A stretch of 64,000 bases of DNA from Ilyonectria destructans (GCA_020740775.1 JAHEWK010000001.1:1922001-1986000); one strand, 5' to 3'; positions 25,433-38,700 are shown, numbered from the stretch's first letter. Notes: generated from the sequence alone by a model not told the origin. Translations and numbers: made by a program.

Positions 25433-26999
25433 ATGGGTGCGCTCTTGTCGCTGCCGCTGCTGGCGGTCCCGAGCGTGACCACCGTACGCCCTCCCAATAC
25501 CTCTTCCTTGCCAGCACTCCTCATATCCCTGACTGACGCGCAAATCCGTCCAATAGATCATGTCCTTTGCAGCCAGCTGCTGTGGCGCTGCGACCTGTTC
25601 CATGGTCTGCAGCGCTTGCGGAAAATGCGGCAACAGGTACGACAACATGAAAATGACCATCCACTGCCATCCCACCAGCTGACCGTGCCTCAACAGTGTC
25701 GCAACTCGTGTCGGATATGCCCTGCTCCTTCTCGTCAACTCCATCATTGCATGGATAATGTTGACGCCCTGGGCCATTGAGAAGTTGCAACACCTCATGC
25801 TCGACTATGTCAAGATCAATTGTCCCACCGGCAGCTGCCACGGGTGGGTTGCCGTCCACCGCATCAACTTCGCTCTCGGTATCTTCCATCTCATCCTCGC
25901 TGGTTTGCTCTTCGGCGTCTCATCTTCGAAACACCCCCGCGCCGCTATTCAAAACGGTTATTGGGGCCCCAAAATCATTGCCTGGTTTGCCCTGGTTGTC
26001 ATGTCCTTTCTTATCCCTGATCCTTTCTTCGTCTTCTGGGGCAACTATATTGCCTTCGCTGGTGCCATGCTATTCTTGATGCTGGGCCTTATCTTACTCG
26101 TTGACTTGGCTCACAACTGGGCCGAATACTGTCTGGCGCAGATTGAGGAAACCGACTCGAGGGTTTGGAGGTTCGTTCTCATTGGATCCACCTTGAGCAT
26201 GTACCTGGGCTCCATCGCCATGACTGTGGTCCAGTATGTCTTCTTCGCCAGAGGTCCTTGCTCCCTGAACCAGGCTGCCATCACTATCAACCTCGTGCTT
26301 TGGCTTGCCGTCTCCGTCATCTCCGTCAACCCCTCCATCCAAGAGTACAACTCCAAGGCCGGGTTGGCTCAGGCCGCTATGGTGGCAGTTTACTGCACCT
26401 ATCTTACCATGTCTGCCGTGTCAATGGAGCCTGATGACAAACTGTGCAATCCTCTAGTTCGCGCGCAGGGCACCCGGACCACGTCTGTTGTCATTGGTGC
26501 CATCGTCACCATGCTGACGGTAGCCTACACGACCACTCGAGCTGCGACTCAGAGCCTTGGCCTCGGTAACTCCAATGGCATCCGCCTTCCGGAAGAGGAT
26601 GAGCACGATCTCGTGACACAACAGCCCGCCGCCCGCCGTGAGATGCGCGCCGAGGCTCTTCGTCGTGCTGTCGAAGAGGGCAGTCTCCCCGCCGAAGCCT
26701 TGCTCTCCGACGACGAAGACAGCGACGCTGGTGATCATTCGTCCCACGATGATGAGCGATCTCAAACCCAGTACAACTATACTGTTTTCCACATCATTTT
26801 CTTCCTTGCCACGGCGTGGGTGGCCACGCTGCTGACGATGAACTTCGACGAAGTTACCAAGGGGGGTGACTTCGCCACCGTTGGTCGTACCTATGCGGCA
26901 AGCTATGTCAAGATTGCTAGCTCTTGGATCTGCTATGGAATGTACACCTGGACCCTGGTGGCACCCATTGTCCTGCCCGATCGCTTCGACTTTTCCTAA
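25433..26999 (+). CDS. TMS1: Serine incorporator family membrane protein Tms1
   Basis: SERINC-family polytopic protein of endomembranes; the family was proposed to help supply serine for phosphatidylserine and sphingolipid synthesis and has later been linked to lipid scrambling. Exons are 25433-25483 (17 codons), 25557-25636 and 25697-26999 (477 residues). The second exon encodes the conserved Cys-rich start of the family (SFAASCCGAATCSMVCSACGKCG). About ten membrane helices follow, with the family landmarks VATRVGYALLLLVNSIIAWIM, LVDLAHNWAEYCL and NPSIQEYNSKAGLAQAAMVAVYCTYLTMSAVSMEPDD. An acidic loop (about 385-415) precedes the last two helices. The two tiny 5' exons are fixed by frame continuity and by the Cys-rich motif. 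Confidence 0.95.
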
Positions 27000-28853
27000 A
27001 TATTTTGTCTGCATATCGTAGGAGTTGGGGTGGTTCAGCGTTTGCGTGTTTGTCTGTCTGCATAACTAGGTAATCGCATTTCTTGGCCCTCTAGATATAT
27101 GGTTATATGCATTCTTATAGAACCCAATGGAATTTCTATATCAAATCAATTCGGGCGTGACAACGGCTCATATGACCTGATGCGAAGGAAGCGGTTACCT
27201 CTCGTCATATCAGCCCCACCGGCCCAATGCATCTCCGGTGCAGGTCTTGGTCACCAGCGCGTGGGCGACAAATTGCCAGGCAAACATCTGTGTCCTCTCT
27301 CTAAACCAGCACGTCTTGGCGTTGGATGGGTTGGCAAACTTGGAACTGAATGGGGTTCGAAGTCCGTTCATAGATGTTGTGTAGCTTGAACAACATGAGA
27401 TGGTCGTGTTACTTCGTAGACAAAAGGGATCTGATCCGGCACGTGGCTTATTGTCGCTTAGATTGCCGACGAGTTGAGCGAACGGGAGCCATCCTCATCA
27501 CGATGAGCGTCAGAAAGGCTTGTCGTAGCTGGTCTATCTTATTATGGCCTGGGAGGTTATCAATACGGCAAGGGTTGAGCACGTAAACGACACTGGTTCA
27601 AGGTAAGGGATACACGTAATGGCATTCAGCCATGTTAATGCACTAATAAACATTTTACCCATCTCAAGTCTATATTTCCTCCCAAATGGGTGTCGCGGAG
27701 ATCACGAGAACCTCATACATCTGTTGTCTCTTGACCCTTTCCCCTTTCCCCTTTCCCCTTTCCCTTTCCCCTCTCACCTCCCTGCTCCCTGGGGATATCT
27801 CCCGTGTACAACCCAGGTGGTCGGTCAAAGTCCAAGCAAGCGCGTTGCACGAATAGAGCCGCGCCCGCGACGAGGCGCATGGCGGTGATGCCATTAATGA
27901 CTAAAACAGACTCCCTTCGCTGAATGCCGTCACACTCCAGAATGCGTTTCGCAGTCAAACTTACAAGGCGCATGCCTGACGCTCGCCTATATTCGGCCAA
28001 CCAAGAGTCCTGGCAAAAAGAGAGCTTTATAGCCAGGTCCAAGCCAGCCACAAGAGCTGGAGGAACCCCACGAGACATGCGCATACATGATGGAAACAGT
28101 ATTTCAAAAGTATATATATGTGTGTGTGTCTGAGCCAGGAGAAGTGTTTTGCATAGCATCGCTAGAAACTAGAGCCAAACCAAGTGGGCGTATATCACTG
28201 TTGAAAAATAATTTAACAAGGAGACTACTACCCTTGATACTGCCCAAGGAAGAAACGCACGATGCCTCAGAAGATCGAATCGAAAGACTCCGCAATCAAG
28301 TACAGGTCCAAAATGTCCGATATTTAACATCCAAGCACTCATCCATCCTCGAACAGGAACTCCCCATCGCCTAGGGCACTGTCCAAGGACATCCCAATAA
28401 CTCCTAAACTGGAGCCAAAAGTTCTCTCTCCGATGCTCGTTGCATGGGCTCACGAGTCGAGGCGGCAACACCTGACCATCAACGAGCTTCTCCACCAGCA
28501 CAGCAATGTGTTGTATGCCCTCCCACTTTTCATATTTTAGGGTCGTTCTCCAACCTATCACAGGTCACTCCGAAGAGTCTAACTCCATAATGTTCGCCAA
28601 CGCCAGGTTCGGATGATGTTACAGGTTTTTTGGAAATCGCCAACTGTGCGATACACTAGGCTCCTCTCACGACCACCATGTCTCCCTCTCGTAGGATGAG
28701 AGTAGCGTGACCGTCATAGCTGCTGGCTTTCGGCAGGAATGCTGAAAACCCTCTTGTAGAGGATGGGAAGGATGACTGGAGGCCGAATGGACTCAAATCA
28801 AGGATTCAACGCCTGATGGCTAGAATAATAGCCACCCACTGCTGAGTCACAAC
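27000..28853. other. Intergenic, 1.85 kb: no supported gene
   Basis: Lies between the 3' ends of TMS1 and the cystathionine beta-lyase gene. Several 75-148-codon ORFs on both strands lack any recognisable domain. A CCCTTT polypyrimidine run (27734-27772) and a short GT run (about 28113-28128) are present. Confidence 0.55.
27734..27772. repeat. CCCCTTT polypyrimidine tandem repeat
   Basis: Five to six near-perfect CCCCTTT units; intergenic. Confidence 0.9.
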
Positions 28854-30244
28854 TTATACAGTTAGGGGCTTTTCTCCCAACTCCTTGGCCGCTCCCGCGG
28901 CATGGAAGCCATCCAAAGTCACCGTCACGGCGCCGGCTTGGACAAGCTGAATCCCTAATTAGTAGATATCTCATTGGATGGAATGGGGAGACTTACTGCG
29001 CGTGAGAGGTCCTCAATAAGATCATTCACGTCTTCAATTCCGACACAAAGGCGAATAATGTCCTCAGGCATCTGCCGTTCTCTTCGTGTCTTCGCATCGA
29101 TGCTGGCATGGCTCATCTGGCATGGCATGCTAATCAAGCTGTTGACACATCCGAAGCTAACGCTAATTGCCCAAAGCCGGGCAGCCTCCACAATGCGCTC
29201 AGAGATGGCGCTGTCGCCAGTCTCAAATGAAAGAACCGCGCCTGCCCCCCGTGCCATGGACCAGTGCAGATCGTACTGAGGGTGGGACTTAAGGCCAGGG
29301 TATCTGACCCGGAAACCCTTGGACTCAAGGAACTCGGCAATGGCTTGAGCGCTAGCCTGTTGCTTCTCCATGCGAATCGCGAGCGTCTTGATACCTCTCA
29401 TAAGGAGGAAAGAGTCGTTGGGGGAAAGACCACATCCCGTAGAGTTGATGACGAAGAAGAGTCTGTCCGCGACCGAGGAATCGTTGCAGGCCATAACACC
29501 AGCCATGATATCGTGGTGGCCCGAGAGATACTTGGTGCCAGACTCGTAAACAATATCGGCGCCCATATCGAGGGGGTTGGCGAGCATGGGCGAAAGCATC
29601 GTGTTGTCGACGACGACAAGGGCCTTGGGGTTGGCCTCATGGACAAGACGAGCGATGGAGGGGATATCGACAATCTTGATCAAGGGGTTGGTAGGAGTCT
29701 CAAGCAAAACCATGGCCGTCTTTTCCGAGACCCGCGCCTGCACAGTCTCAACGGTGGTAGTGTCAACATGGTGGACAACAATGTCTTGGTTGGCGGCTAG
29801 GTAGGTGAGGAGACGATGGCTGCCTCCGTACAAGTCGTCGCCGGTGATAACCTCGTCGCCGGGCCGGAGAAGGCGGGTGATGACATCAAGAGCGCCCATA
29901 CCGGAGCTCACGGCTAGAGCGCGCGAAGCATTCATGATCTTAGCCACATGGCGCTCCAGATGGGTGCGCGTGGGGTTGCCAGACCTCGTGTAGTCGTACT
30001 CCTGCTGGCCACCGTTGGCCGAGGACTGCTTGAAGGTGGCAGACTGGTAAATGGGGATACTAGAAGCGCCATATTGGTCCTTGCTATCGGTGTAGACCAG
30101 CTCGGTGGCCAGGGCATATCTCAGGCGGCCGTTGCGTGGGCTGGAGGGGGCGGGAGAAGGAGGAAGGTCGTGTCCGTCGAGGTCGACCCGCTTCAGCGGG
30201 TTGGCGGACTTTTCGGTCGGCGTATTGGAAGTTGGGGCCGACAT
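28854..30244 (-). CDS. Cystathionine beta-lyase (Met-2/Str3 type)
   Basis: PLP enzyme that cleaves cystathionine to homocysteine, pyruvate and ammonia in methionine synthesis. Exons are 30244-28997 and 28946-28854, giving 446 residues. The second exon supplies the conserved tail LVQAGAVTVTLDGFHAAG; reading through the intron would give an unrelated end. Visible motifs: YDYTRSGNPTRTHLERHVAKI, SSGMGALDVI, GDDLYGGSHRLL, ETPTNPL, VDNTMLSPML and SGTKYLSGHHDIMAGV, where Lys at about residue 238 should hold PLP. The Ala/Ser spacing and the C-terminal LVQAGAV fit beta-lyases better than gamma-lyases or synthases, but Cys/Met PLP enzymes are hard to separate by eye. The start at MSAPTSNTPTEKS was chosen because the extension upstream is low-complexity and uses a non-ATG start. 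Confidence 0.92.
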
Positions 30245-31194
30245 GGTTAAATGGATGCCGGGGCGATGGAGGTATGGATATGACGGGCTGTAATTGTAAT
30301 AAAGATGTCGTAGGTTGTGAAGAGTCGAGGAGGAGCCCCGCGCCAATCAGTGACTAGTGGGGGGAGGGCGAAAGGTGGGATAGAGCGAGTATGCGAAGCA
30401 ATTGAGAATAGGACCAGAGGCAAGATGAAGCCACAGAGCCCAAGCCCAAAAGTCTGAGAAGAATGCGATTGCAGATATGAAGATGGAGGAAGAGGAATGG
30501 ACGGTGGTTGTCGAAGGAAGGTGGACGAGTCAGAGTCCGGGGGGAGGGACGGGAGTCGGGAGTCACTCCCGCTCATCGGCGGTCTGAGGGTTTTCATCGA
30601 GCGGCGTTCAGTGGCTCGCAGTGCTGCCCTTGCAGCGGATCGCAGCGTTGTTGCAGGACCTCGCAGCGCTGTTGCAGCGCAGCTCACTCCACTGCCGGCG
30701 ATGCTGCGCCGCCAACCGTCCACCGCCATTCAGCTGGGTCACCCGCCCGATGTACGGAGATCAAGTCATGATGCCGGGGTACCTGGGGTTCCACTGGCCC
30801 ACGCGCACAAAGAAAAGTACCCCACTATCAGAACCCCGGAACACTCGGTGGGGTACATCAAATGACGTGATCCTGCACCGATTGATGACCATTCTTTTCA
30901 GTGCCGTCCTCAAATCTTTGGTCATACAGTGTCAAGCAATTGTCGGGGATTAGTCTGCTAAACTTGCTAACCCAAACCTGGCCCAAACCTGGCCCAAACC
31001 CGGCCTAAGCTAGAGGTCTCGTGGGAGAAAGAGATGGTCGAGACAGTGCTGCGCGTACAGTACAGCACAGCTCCCGCCCGGAGGGCATTGATACAACCCC
31101 TCAAAACAGAATCATTAGTTTGTTGATTGGACCTCGGAGCGGTGATGCCATGCCCAGGGTTGCTTTCTCTATACATCAGATCGCTTGGTGGCTC
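30245..31194. other. Intergenic between MSP1 3' end and cystathionine beta-lyase start
   Basis: No supported gene. It holds a GCAGCG/TTGCAG-rich imperfect repeat (about 30625-30685) and a three-copy 11-mer (30971-31003). Confidence 0.55.
30971..31003. repeat. CCCAAACCTGG tandem repeat (3 units)
   Basis: Three 11-bp units, the last with one change; near the 3' end of the MSP1 gene. Confidence 0.92.
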
Positions 31195-32654
31195 CTAATC
31201 CTGTTCCTCCGCCACCAGCTCATCCACATCCTCGTACTCGGTAGTCTCGCCGCCTGACCGCCGGGACGTCGCCGTTGCATTCGCCTTAATCTGTCCCCCT
31301 TCTCGCCCCAAGAAGTCGTCGCTCCTAAGGGCCCGGAACTGCGTCGGGTCCACCGCCGATATCGACCCACCCTTTTGTCGGTGTTGTCGCATGTACTCAC
31401 GAACAGGGACCATGGCCGCGTCTCGGCATGCCTCCTTAATGTCGCTGCCCGAGAGACCTGCGGTAATCTTGGAGACGTATTCTAGGTTAAAGTGTTTGGG
31501 GTCCGTCGTAGTGTCTTGCAAGATCAGTTGCAATATCCGGCGGCGTTGCTCCTTGCCCGGCAGAGGTACGGGAAACTTTTTGGGCATACGACGGAGGATG
31601 GCCTCGTCAATGTCGTGAATGCGGTTGGTGGCTCCCAAAACCATGATTCGGGCGGGCATGCCGGAAGAATTTGACGACGTCAGTCCGTCCCACAAGGTCA
31701 TGAATCTGTTCAATATTAGCTCACGTACACTTGGTCGTCCAATGGATGAAAGCGTACTCAGCCTTGACCATGCCGCTGGCCTCGTGCTCGCCGCTCCTTC
31801 GGGTCCCAAGAACGGCGTCAATCTCATCGATGAAGATGATGGCAGGCTGCATCTTGCGAGCCAGCGAGAAGACAGCCCGAACAATCTTGTTGGAATCTCC
31901 ATACCACTTCTCCGTCAATGTCGAAATGTGTAGGTTGATGAAGGAAGCCCCACTCTCGTGGGCAACAGCCTTCGCCAGCATCGTCTTACCACATCCAGGT
32001 GGTCCATATAGCAACACTCCTGAAGGTGCTGAGAGGAGAGGTGCGGCGTGCGAGTAGAGATGCGGCATCGTGAGAGGATAGATGACAGACTCCTTGAGTT
32101 CCTCGATGATGGTGTCCAAGCCACCAATATCTATGCAAACGCAAAAGGCATGTCAGTCAGCAACATCTACCCCAGTAGCCATCTCCAGCGTCAGGAAGCT
32201 GTGTTGGCATCGGCACAACTTACCATCAAACCCGACGGATATGTCCTGGGGAGGAACCATTTCCAACGCCACCAGGTTTTCGTATTCGTTGAGAACCAGC
32301 TCCTCCACTCGGGGTCCTCTCCTTGAACCACTGTCGTCGTCGTCATAGCCATCATCGACTTGTCGTTGTCGGTTTAGGCGCTCGAGGTGTGCCTTGGCCT
32401 GACGTCTCGCTTGGTCGTGCTTCTCCTTGTCCGGGTCGGCAAGGTTGCTGAGGATTGGGTTAAGAAAGGTTCGCGCAACGTAGAGACCGGCAGTCATCTG
32501 GCAAAAAGCGTCAGCCTGTCGATCCCATCCAAGAGAAACCGGACTCGCTCACCATGCCGGCAAAGAGCAGGAGGTCCATGGCGACATCGCCAAGCTTGCG
32601 TCGCTCCCCCATCCCGAGGATCCAGCGCAGCCACGGGGTCGACTTGTCGCTCAT
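31195..32654 (-). CDS. MSP1: Mitochondrial outer-membrane AAA ATPase Msp1/ATAD1
   Basis: Extracts mislocalised tail-anchored proteins from the mitochondrial outer membrane and peroxisomes. Exons are 32654-32553, 32497-32224, 32130-31758 and 31705-31195, giving 419 residues. One N-terminal membrane helix spans about 24-45 and is split by the first intron. Next come a basic linker and the ATPase: [24 protein letters not shown], Walker A GPPGCGKT at about 167-174, pore-loop EKWYGDSNK, Walker B IIFIDEID at about 223-230, FMTLWDGL, second region of homology [21 protein letters not shown], and sensor-2 [15 protein letters not shown]. Length and topology match Msp1 (about 360-420). It is divergent from the CSM1-like gene (539 bp between starts). 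Confidence 0.95.
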
Positions 32655-33193
32655 GAGATGGCGCCGCGCCGATGGAAGCAAGGAAGGAAAGTGCGCAGGT
32701 GAGTGTAAGGGGGAGATGGCGACTATGCTGTGTGTCTCGGACCGCAGGAGATGGAAGAGATGCGAGATGGAAACATGTGCTGGGGTCAGCCGATGGACCG
32801 TGATCGCGTTGCAGCCACAATTGATTGGCACATGCGGTTGGTTCAACTTATCTCGTTAGGTACCTCGCCTTATGCGTTCGGCGGCCATGCCGTGCACGGG
32901 CCATGTCGGCCACGCGGGCACCGACTCGTCCGTCCCGCTACGTCGGACTTTGTTTACATTGGAACTTCTACTATATCGGCCGGGGCAAAACATGTGCATC
33001 CTCTCCCCCTCGTTCGCTCCCCTCATCGCACTCGCCTTCACCATCCCCGCGACGGGAAGATACACCTAGCCAACTATTCAACCACGATATCCCGCGCAAT
33101 TGGTTCAGTTCAAATTCCGATATCGCATCGCCATTACTAGGTCCATTGCGCCCATTGTCGCCTCGACCACGCACCGCTCGTCGAGACACACAA
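32655..33193. promoter_or_regulatory. Divergent region between MSP1 and CSM1/PCS1 genes
   Basis: The reading frame of the CSM1-like protein stays open upstream to 32825 but the segment is not protein-like and begins at a weak start; treated as promoter and leader. Confidence 0.5.
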
Positions 33194-34726
33194 ATGCCAC
33201 GCGCAAAAGCGACAGCGCCTCTGGCAGGGCTCGTAGGGTCTGACTCAGAGCCTGACTTCGATGACTTCGACGTCTCCGATATCCAAGCTGCGCGCAATCA
33301 AAGACAACCCATAAGCACCACCAAAAAGCCCCGAGGGCGTCCGCCAAGTGCGAGCAAGGTTACGAAACCAGCACCGCGATCAACAGGTCGGACCAGGGGA
33401 AAGGCCGCCACAACAACAGCGGCGACAGCACGGGAAGAGGCCCTGGCGGGCAAGAGCAATTCCACCACGTCACGCACTACGCGCCAGGTAGAGAAACAGG
33501 CTCAAGAGGATACAATCGATGTCGAGGATGTCACGGAAACACCAGTTGTGCCATCGCCTCGCGCGAAATCGAATCGCGGCCGACCCAGGGGTGTTGGGAG
33601 CGCCGCAAAGGGAAACGCCGCCATCAAGATGCCAGCAAGCGTCCCACCGAGTGCGACCAGACCACGAGGCCGTCCACGATTGCGTCAGGCCGCGACACCC
33701 CCCGAGGAGATTCCAGAAACTCAGCACGAGGAGGCCGAGGACACGATGGATATTGATGTTTCAGCACAAGACTTGGTCGACGCAGAATCGATTCCAGCCC
33801 CAGATCCGCTTGAAGATGTAGTTGGGTATGACGCGAGCGATGTCTCGCTTCGAAGGCGGCTAGGGGACCTCACGAAGAAGTATGACAGCCTTGAGATGCG
33901 CCACCGAGATCTCCGAGAAGTTGGCGTCAAGGAAGCCGAACGCAATTTCGACCGCCTCCGGAAACAAGCTGATGAGCGGACTACTGGTAAGGAGCTGCGA
34001 GCCATGGCGAAAATCCACACCGCTAACATCCACTAGCCGCGAACAAGCTGATTGCTGAACTCAAGCAAGAGCTCGCAGCGCAGACTACCCTCACGAAACA
34101 AGTAGACGAATTAAGAAAGGAGCTAGAGGCCAGCAATGCCAAGGTGGAGAGTCTAGAAAGCACTGTAGAGACGCTCAACGAGTCACTCTCTGCGGCCCGG
34201 TCAGAGACCAAGACGATCTCGACGAAGCTAGCCGCCTTCCGCGCCGGAGAAGTCAATGCCAGAGTGCCTGGCAGTGCATTGAAGGCCGGCGCAGCAGGGA
34301 GTCGCACAGCCCTGGCAGAGGCAGCCCACGCGGCGAACCAGGTAGCGCAAGCCAAAGAGGACTTGTACGGAGACCTAACGGACCTCATCTTGCGTGGTAT
34401 GAGGCAGGAAGAAACGGAGGACGTCTTTGACTGTATCCAGACTGGACGAAACGGCAGTAAGTCTCTACCTTGTCAGGCTATTACTCGACATCATCCTAAC
34501 ATTTTGTGTAGCTCTCCACTTCAAGCTAGCCGTCGAAAACATTGAGGAGGCTGACAGCTATGAAGACGTGCTATTTACCTACCGACCTCAGATACACCCG
34601 GACCGCGACGGGGATTTGATGGACATGCTGCCGGATTATCTAGGTGGTGAGATTTCATTCCCTCGCCACCAGGCGTCCAAGTTCTACGCGAAGGTGATGA
34701 AGTACTTGACAGAGCGACCCGAGTAA
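33194..34726 (+). CDS. Monopolin complex subunit Csm1/Pcs1
   Basis: Kinetochore/nucleolar protein that clamps microtubule attachment sites together (Pcs1 in fission yeast, Csm1 in budding yeast). Exons are 33194-33986, 34037-34456 and 34512-34726 (475 residues). Order: an acidic start (GLVGSDSEPDFDDFDVSDIQ); a disordered basic region with AT-hook-like RGRP motifs (KPRGRPPS, NRGRPRGV, RPRGRPRLR, about 45-160); a long coiled coil at about 215-345 (LTKKYDSLEMRHRDLREVG ... KLAAFRAGE); and a C-terminal globular Csm1 domain at about 365-475 (DLYGDLTDLILRGMR, FKLAVENIEEADSYEDVLFTYRPQ, FPRHQASKFYAKVMKYL). The AT-hooks suggest DNA contact. Identification rests on the domain order and C-terminal motifs. 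Confidence 0.85.
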
Positions 34727-35782
34727 CTGGGAAGGGATGGGGATGGCTTTGTGCGGATGCTGCTGACGTATTTTTATGCTTTTGGTTCGGACTGATACCC
34801 CCGGAGTTTGTATTGACTTAGTTACGAGTTTCGTTTCTCAGGTCTCGCAAGGAGACGTAGTTGAGAAGATGCCAAAGATTCAAGGAAAGATTCTGCGTCA
34901 TGGGGATGTTGGCATTGAGTCTCGGTTGGCGTGACGCGCTTGCGGGTCATGGTATCGCACTCATCAAGGTTAGATGGCCAGGCCGTCCGGGTTCTTGCTA
35001 CTAGAAGAGTTCAACATTTGCAAGCAGACAGGTGTTGAAATAATGGGTGCTGTGGATCGTCGTTTTAAGATGATCGAGGAGGGATACAGTGGCATTTTAT
35101 ATCATCTACACGCATTGATACCCTCATTCTCAGTCAAATACTTGACAGTCGGCATCTCTCGGGCACCAATCCCTCCATGTGTAGGCCAGATTGTTCGTCG
35201 AAATTAGCAGGTTATGCCTGGTTCCTCACACGGGCCGCAGTTCAGAGGTCCAGAGGCAGCCAACCACGTGTCAGTGCGCTGCGACAGGGGAGCTAGCGTC
35301 GCCATCCAAAGTCCCCTAGCGCATCGGGGGCCCTGTAGCATGGGGGCATGGGCTGTCTGCAGGTACAGTACTCCGTACGGCGTACGTAACCCTTAATAGA
35401 CGCGACTTGACACCGCGTCCAGCCAGCATCGGCCATTAACTTTGGGCCACGGTTTTCCCCTCCATACTAATACTACAAGTACGCCTTCAACCTTGTGCTC
35501 CGTCGCATCGCCTGTCCCTTGCACACACAAGTGACTGCAACTTTCTTCCCAGCGTTCCCAGCTCTCTTGTATCCCTTAGGCTGCGTGTTGCTGCGCAATG
35601 GACGTGCCCCTTTTCCCTTGATTTTTGTGTGGACGTTTCTTCTCCACCAATTCGATATCCCCCCTGACTTACATCACCCACTCTCTTTTCCATTCTAGTC
35701 TCCCCTCTCTCTTGCGACACCCACCCAGGTCTCTTCCAGCTATCGCCAACCCGTCAAACAAGTGTCATTACTCCGGGTCATC
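34727..35782. other. Intergenic upstream of MCD4
   Basis: No supported gene in 1.05 kb. A GTACAGTACTCCGTACGGCGTACG cluster of short palindromes lies at about 35363-35387, and a C/T-rich stretch (35500-35760) precedes the MCD4 start. Confidence 0.55.
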
Positions 35783-38700
35783 ATGGCTGGCTACAGCCGC
35801 TTCGGCTTCCTGGCCGTTGCGGTCGTCTTCCACCTGGTCTACATCCTCTCCATCTTCGACATCTACTTTGTCAGTCCCATCGTCTCCGGCATGCAACTCT
35901 TTGGCGTCCAGCGGCCCGAAGCTGCCAAGGCGCCTGCAGATCGATTGGTCCTCTTTGTTGGTAATGGCCTCTGGTTCTAGGCTCTCTGGTCGACCTCTTC
36001 GCTAATCACTTTTTGCGCCTTCAGGCGACGGACTCCGTGCCGACAAGGCCTTTCAATCCTTCCCCGAACCATACCCCGAGTCCGATGAAGACCTAGTCCC
36101 TCGCCCGCTCGCACCCTTCCTCCGCTCCCGAATTCTTGATCATGGAACCTTCGGCGTCTCTCACACCCGTGTCCCCACCGAATCGCGGCCCGGACATGTC
36201 GCCCTCATCGCCGGCCTCTACGAGGATGTCTCGGCCGTCGCCACGGGCTGGAAGCTCAACCCGGTCGACTTTGACAGTGTCTTCAATCGCAGCCGGCATA
36301 CCTGGAGCTGGGGTAGCCCAGACATCTTACCCATGTTCGAGCACGGTGCCGTCCCCGGTCGAGTCGAGGCCTTCATGTATGACTCTGAGTTCGAGGATTT
36401 CTCCAAGGATGCGACTCATCTGGACTATTGGGTCTTCGATCATGTCAAGGAGCTCTTCGCCGAGGCCGCTACCAACGCAACCCTCAATGCTGCTCTGCGC
36501 CAAGACAAAATTGTCTTCTTCCTTCACCTCCTAGGCATCGATACAACCGGCCACGGATACCGACCCTACTCCAAGGAGTACCTGCACAATATCAAGGTGG
36601 TGGATCAGGGTGTCAAGGAGGTGACGGACCTCATCCAGAAGTTCTACTCCGATGACCGCACCGCTTTCGTTTTCACTGCCGACCACGGCATGAGCGATTG
36701 GGGCAGTCACGGCGACGGCCATCCCGATAACACTAGGACCCCGCTCATTTCCTGGGGCTCTGGCGTCGCGACCCCTGAGCTGTATGCTGACTCCATTGCT
36801 CCTGGCCACGACCAGTACTCCTCAGACTGGGGTTTGGATCACGTCCGGAGGCATGATGTATCCCAGGCTGATGTCGCCGCACTCATGGCGTACCTGATTG
36901 GCACCGAGTTTCCTGCCAATTGTGTTGGCCAGCTCCCACTGACATTCCTGTCTGCGGATACCCGGGAGAAAGCCGAGGCATCGTTGGTTAACGCCCAAGT
37001 CATTCTCGAAATGTATAGGGTCAAGGAAGAGAAGAAGAAGGCGACAGAGCTCCAATACAGGCCGTACGAGCCCCTGAGCGAGCACGCCCTCACCCCAGAG
37101 CAGCACATTGCACACATCCGTACTTTAGTGGACTCGGGCCGGTATGAGGAGGCCATTGAAGAGTCTAATGCTCTGATCGTGATTGGGCTGCAAGGGCTTC
37201 GCTATCTCCAGACCTACGACTGGTTGTTCTTGAGAGCTCTGATCACCGTTGGCTACCTCGGTTGGATGGCATATGCCGTCACCACCGTCATCAACCTGTA
37301 TGTTGTCCAGGAAAGCATCCCTCCCCAGCGTACCATCCTAGGAGCCATGTTCTTCTCCTCTGTGCTCATCGCGCTGTACGCCTCCTTCATCGTCTCTAAG
37401 TCGCCCCCGCAATACTATGCTTACGCCTTCTTCCCGGCCATGTTTTGGGAAGAAGTCTATGCACGCAGGGGGACCCTCGCCCAGGGCCGAAAGGCTCTCT
37501 TCGGGCACATCCAATCTGGAGGCGCCGTAGCGACTCTCGTTATCAACATCATCCTCTATGTTGGTGTAATCCAATCTTTGGTAGGACTCCTCAAGAACGA
37601 TTTATCTCTCCCTCTCTAATTCGGCATAGGCAATTGGATACATTCACCGAGAGATTTTGACTGGTTTGTACATCTTAGGCGCATTCTGGCCCATTCTTAA
37701 CGGAATATCCTTCCTTCGATCGCATTTACTCCTAAGCCTAACCTGGTTCGTATCCTGTTTGGCGATGAGCACTTTCACACTTCTCCCTGCGATGAAGGTT
37801 GAGAGCATCCCCCTCATGTAAGTCGAACACTAGCGCTTGTTCTTGGGATGATCATTAACAAGACCAGTTTGGTCGGTGGCGCACTCATGGTCGTTGTTGG
37901 TCTTGCGTACTTGATATTTGAGGACTACGCCCTGTCCGACTTTTCGGAGCCCAAGGCCAAGAAGGATCGCCTTCATACCAGCAGAACTCTTCTTGGTGCA
38001 CAGGTAAGGCTAGCCCGCTAAGCAGAAAGGAACAGGTGGACGATAACTAACATTGGCGATGATAAGATTGGACTGACTATTCTCTCGATGGTGGTTACCC
38101 AGACCACCGCTATGTCGCTCCAGGCCAAGCAAGGGTTGCCGCGTGGCAATCAGATTGTAGGATGGATCGTCCTAGGTATGAATAGGCATGCCTACACAGT
38201 AATGACGGCGACTGACGAAGAACACTAGTTGTTTCCCTGCTAATGCCGCTGATGTATCGACTGCAACCCAACAAGCACTATATGCATCGCCTGGTCGTCA
38301 TGTTCCTGACCTGCGCTCCCACTTTTGTCATTTTGACCATCTCTTATGAGAGTCTCTTCTATGTCGCATTCAGCATTACGCTCCTCACCTGGGTGCGTCT
38401 TGAGTACAGTGTTGCGGCTATGCAACCAAAGGAAACGAAGGGTGTGCCGGGGACATTTCGACCACTCCAATTGTCTGATGCGCGCGTGGCCCTCTTTTTT
38501 CTGGTACTCTTCCAGTCGGCATTTTTTAGCACTGGCAACGTGGCTTCAATATCGTCGTTCAGCCTGGACAGCGTTAACCGGTTGATTCCTGTGTTTGACC
38601 CCTTCTCACAGGGAGCGCTCCTTATCTTGAAGTTGATGATTCCGTTTGCGCTCATCTCGGCGAACCTGGGAGTGCTGAACAAGATGTTGGGAGTAGCACC

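Noticed and set aside
28169..28561. 130-codon minus-strand ORF with Trp-rich segments
   Set aside because: I tried to extend it through plausible introns in both directions and found no coherent protein; could be a decayed fragment but cannot be supported.
30625..30685. GCAGCG/TTGCAG repeat as a structured RNA
   Set aside because: The repeats are imperfect and short, with no convincing stem-loop or conserved context.
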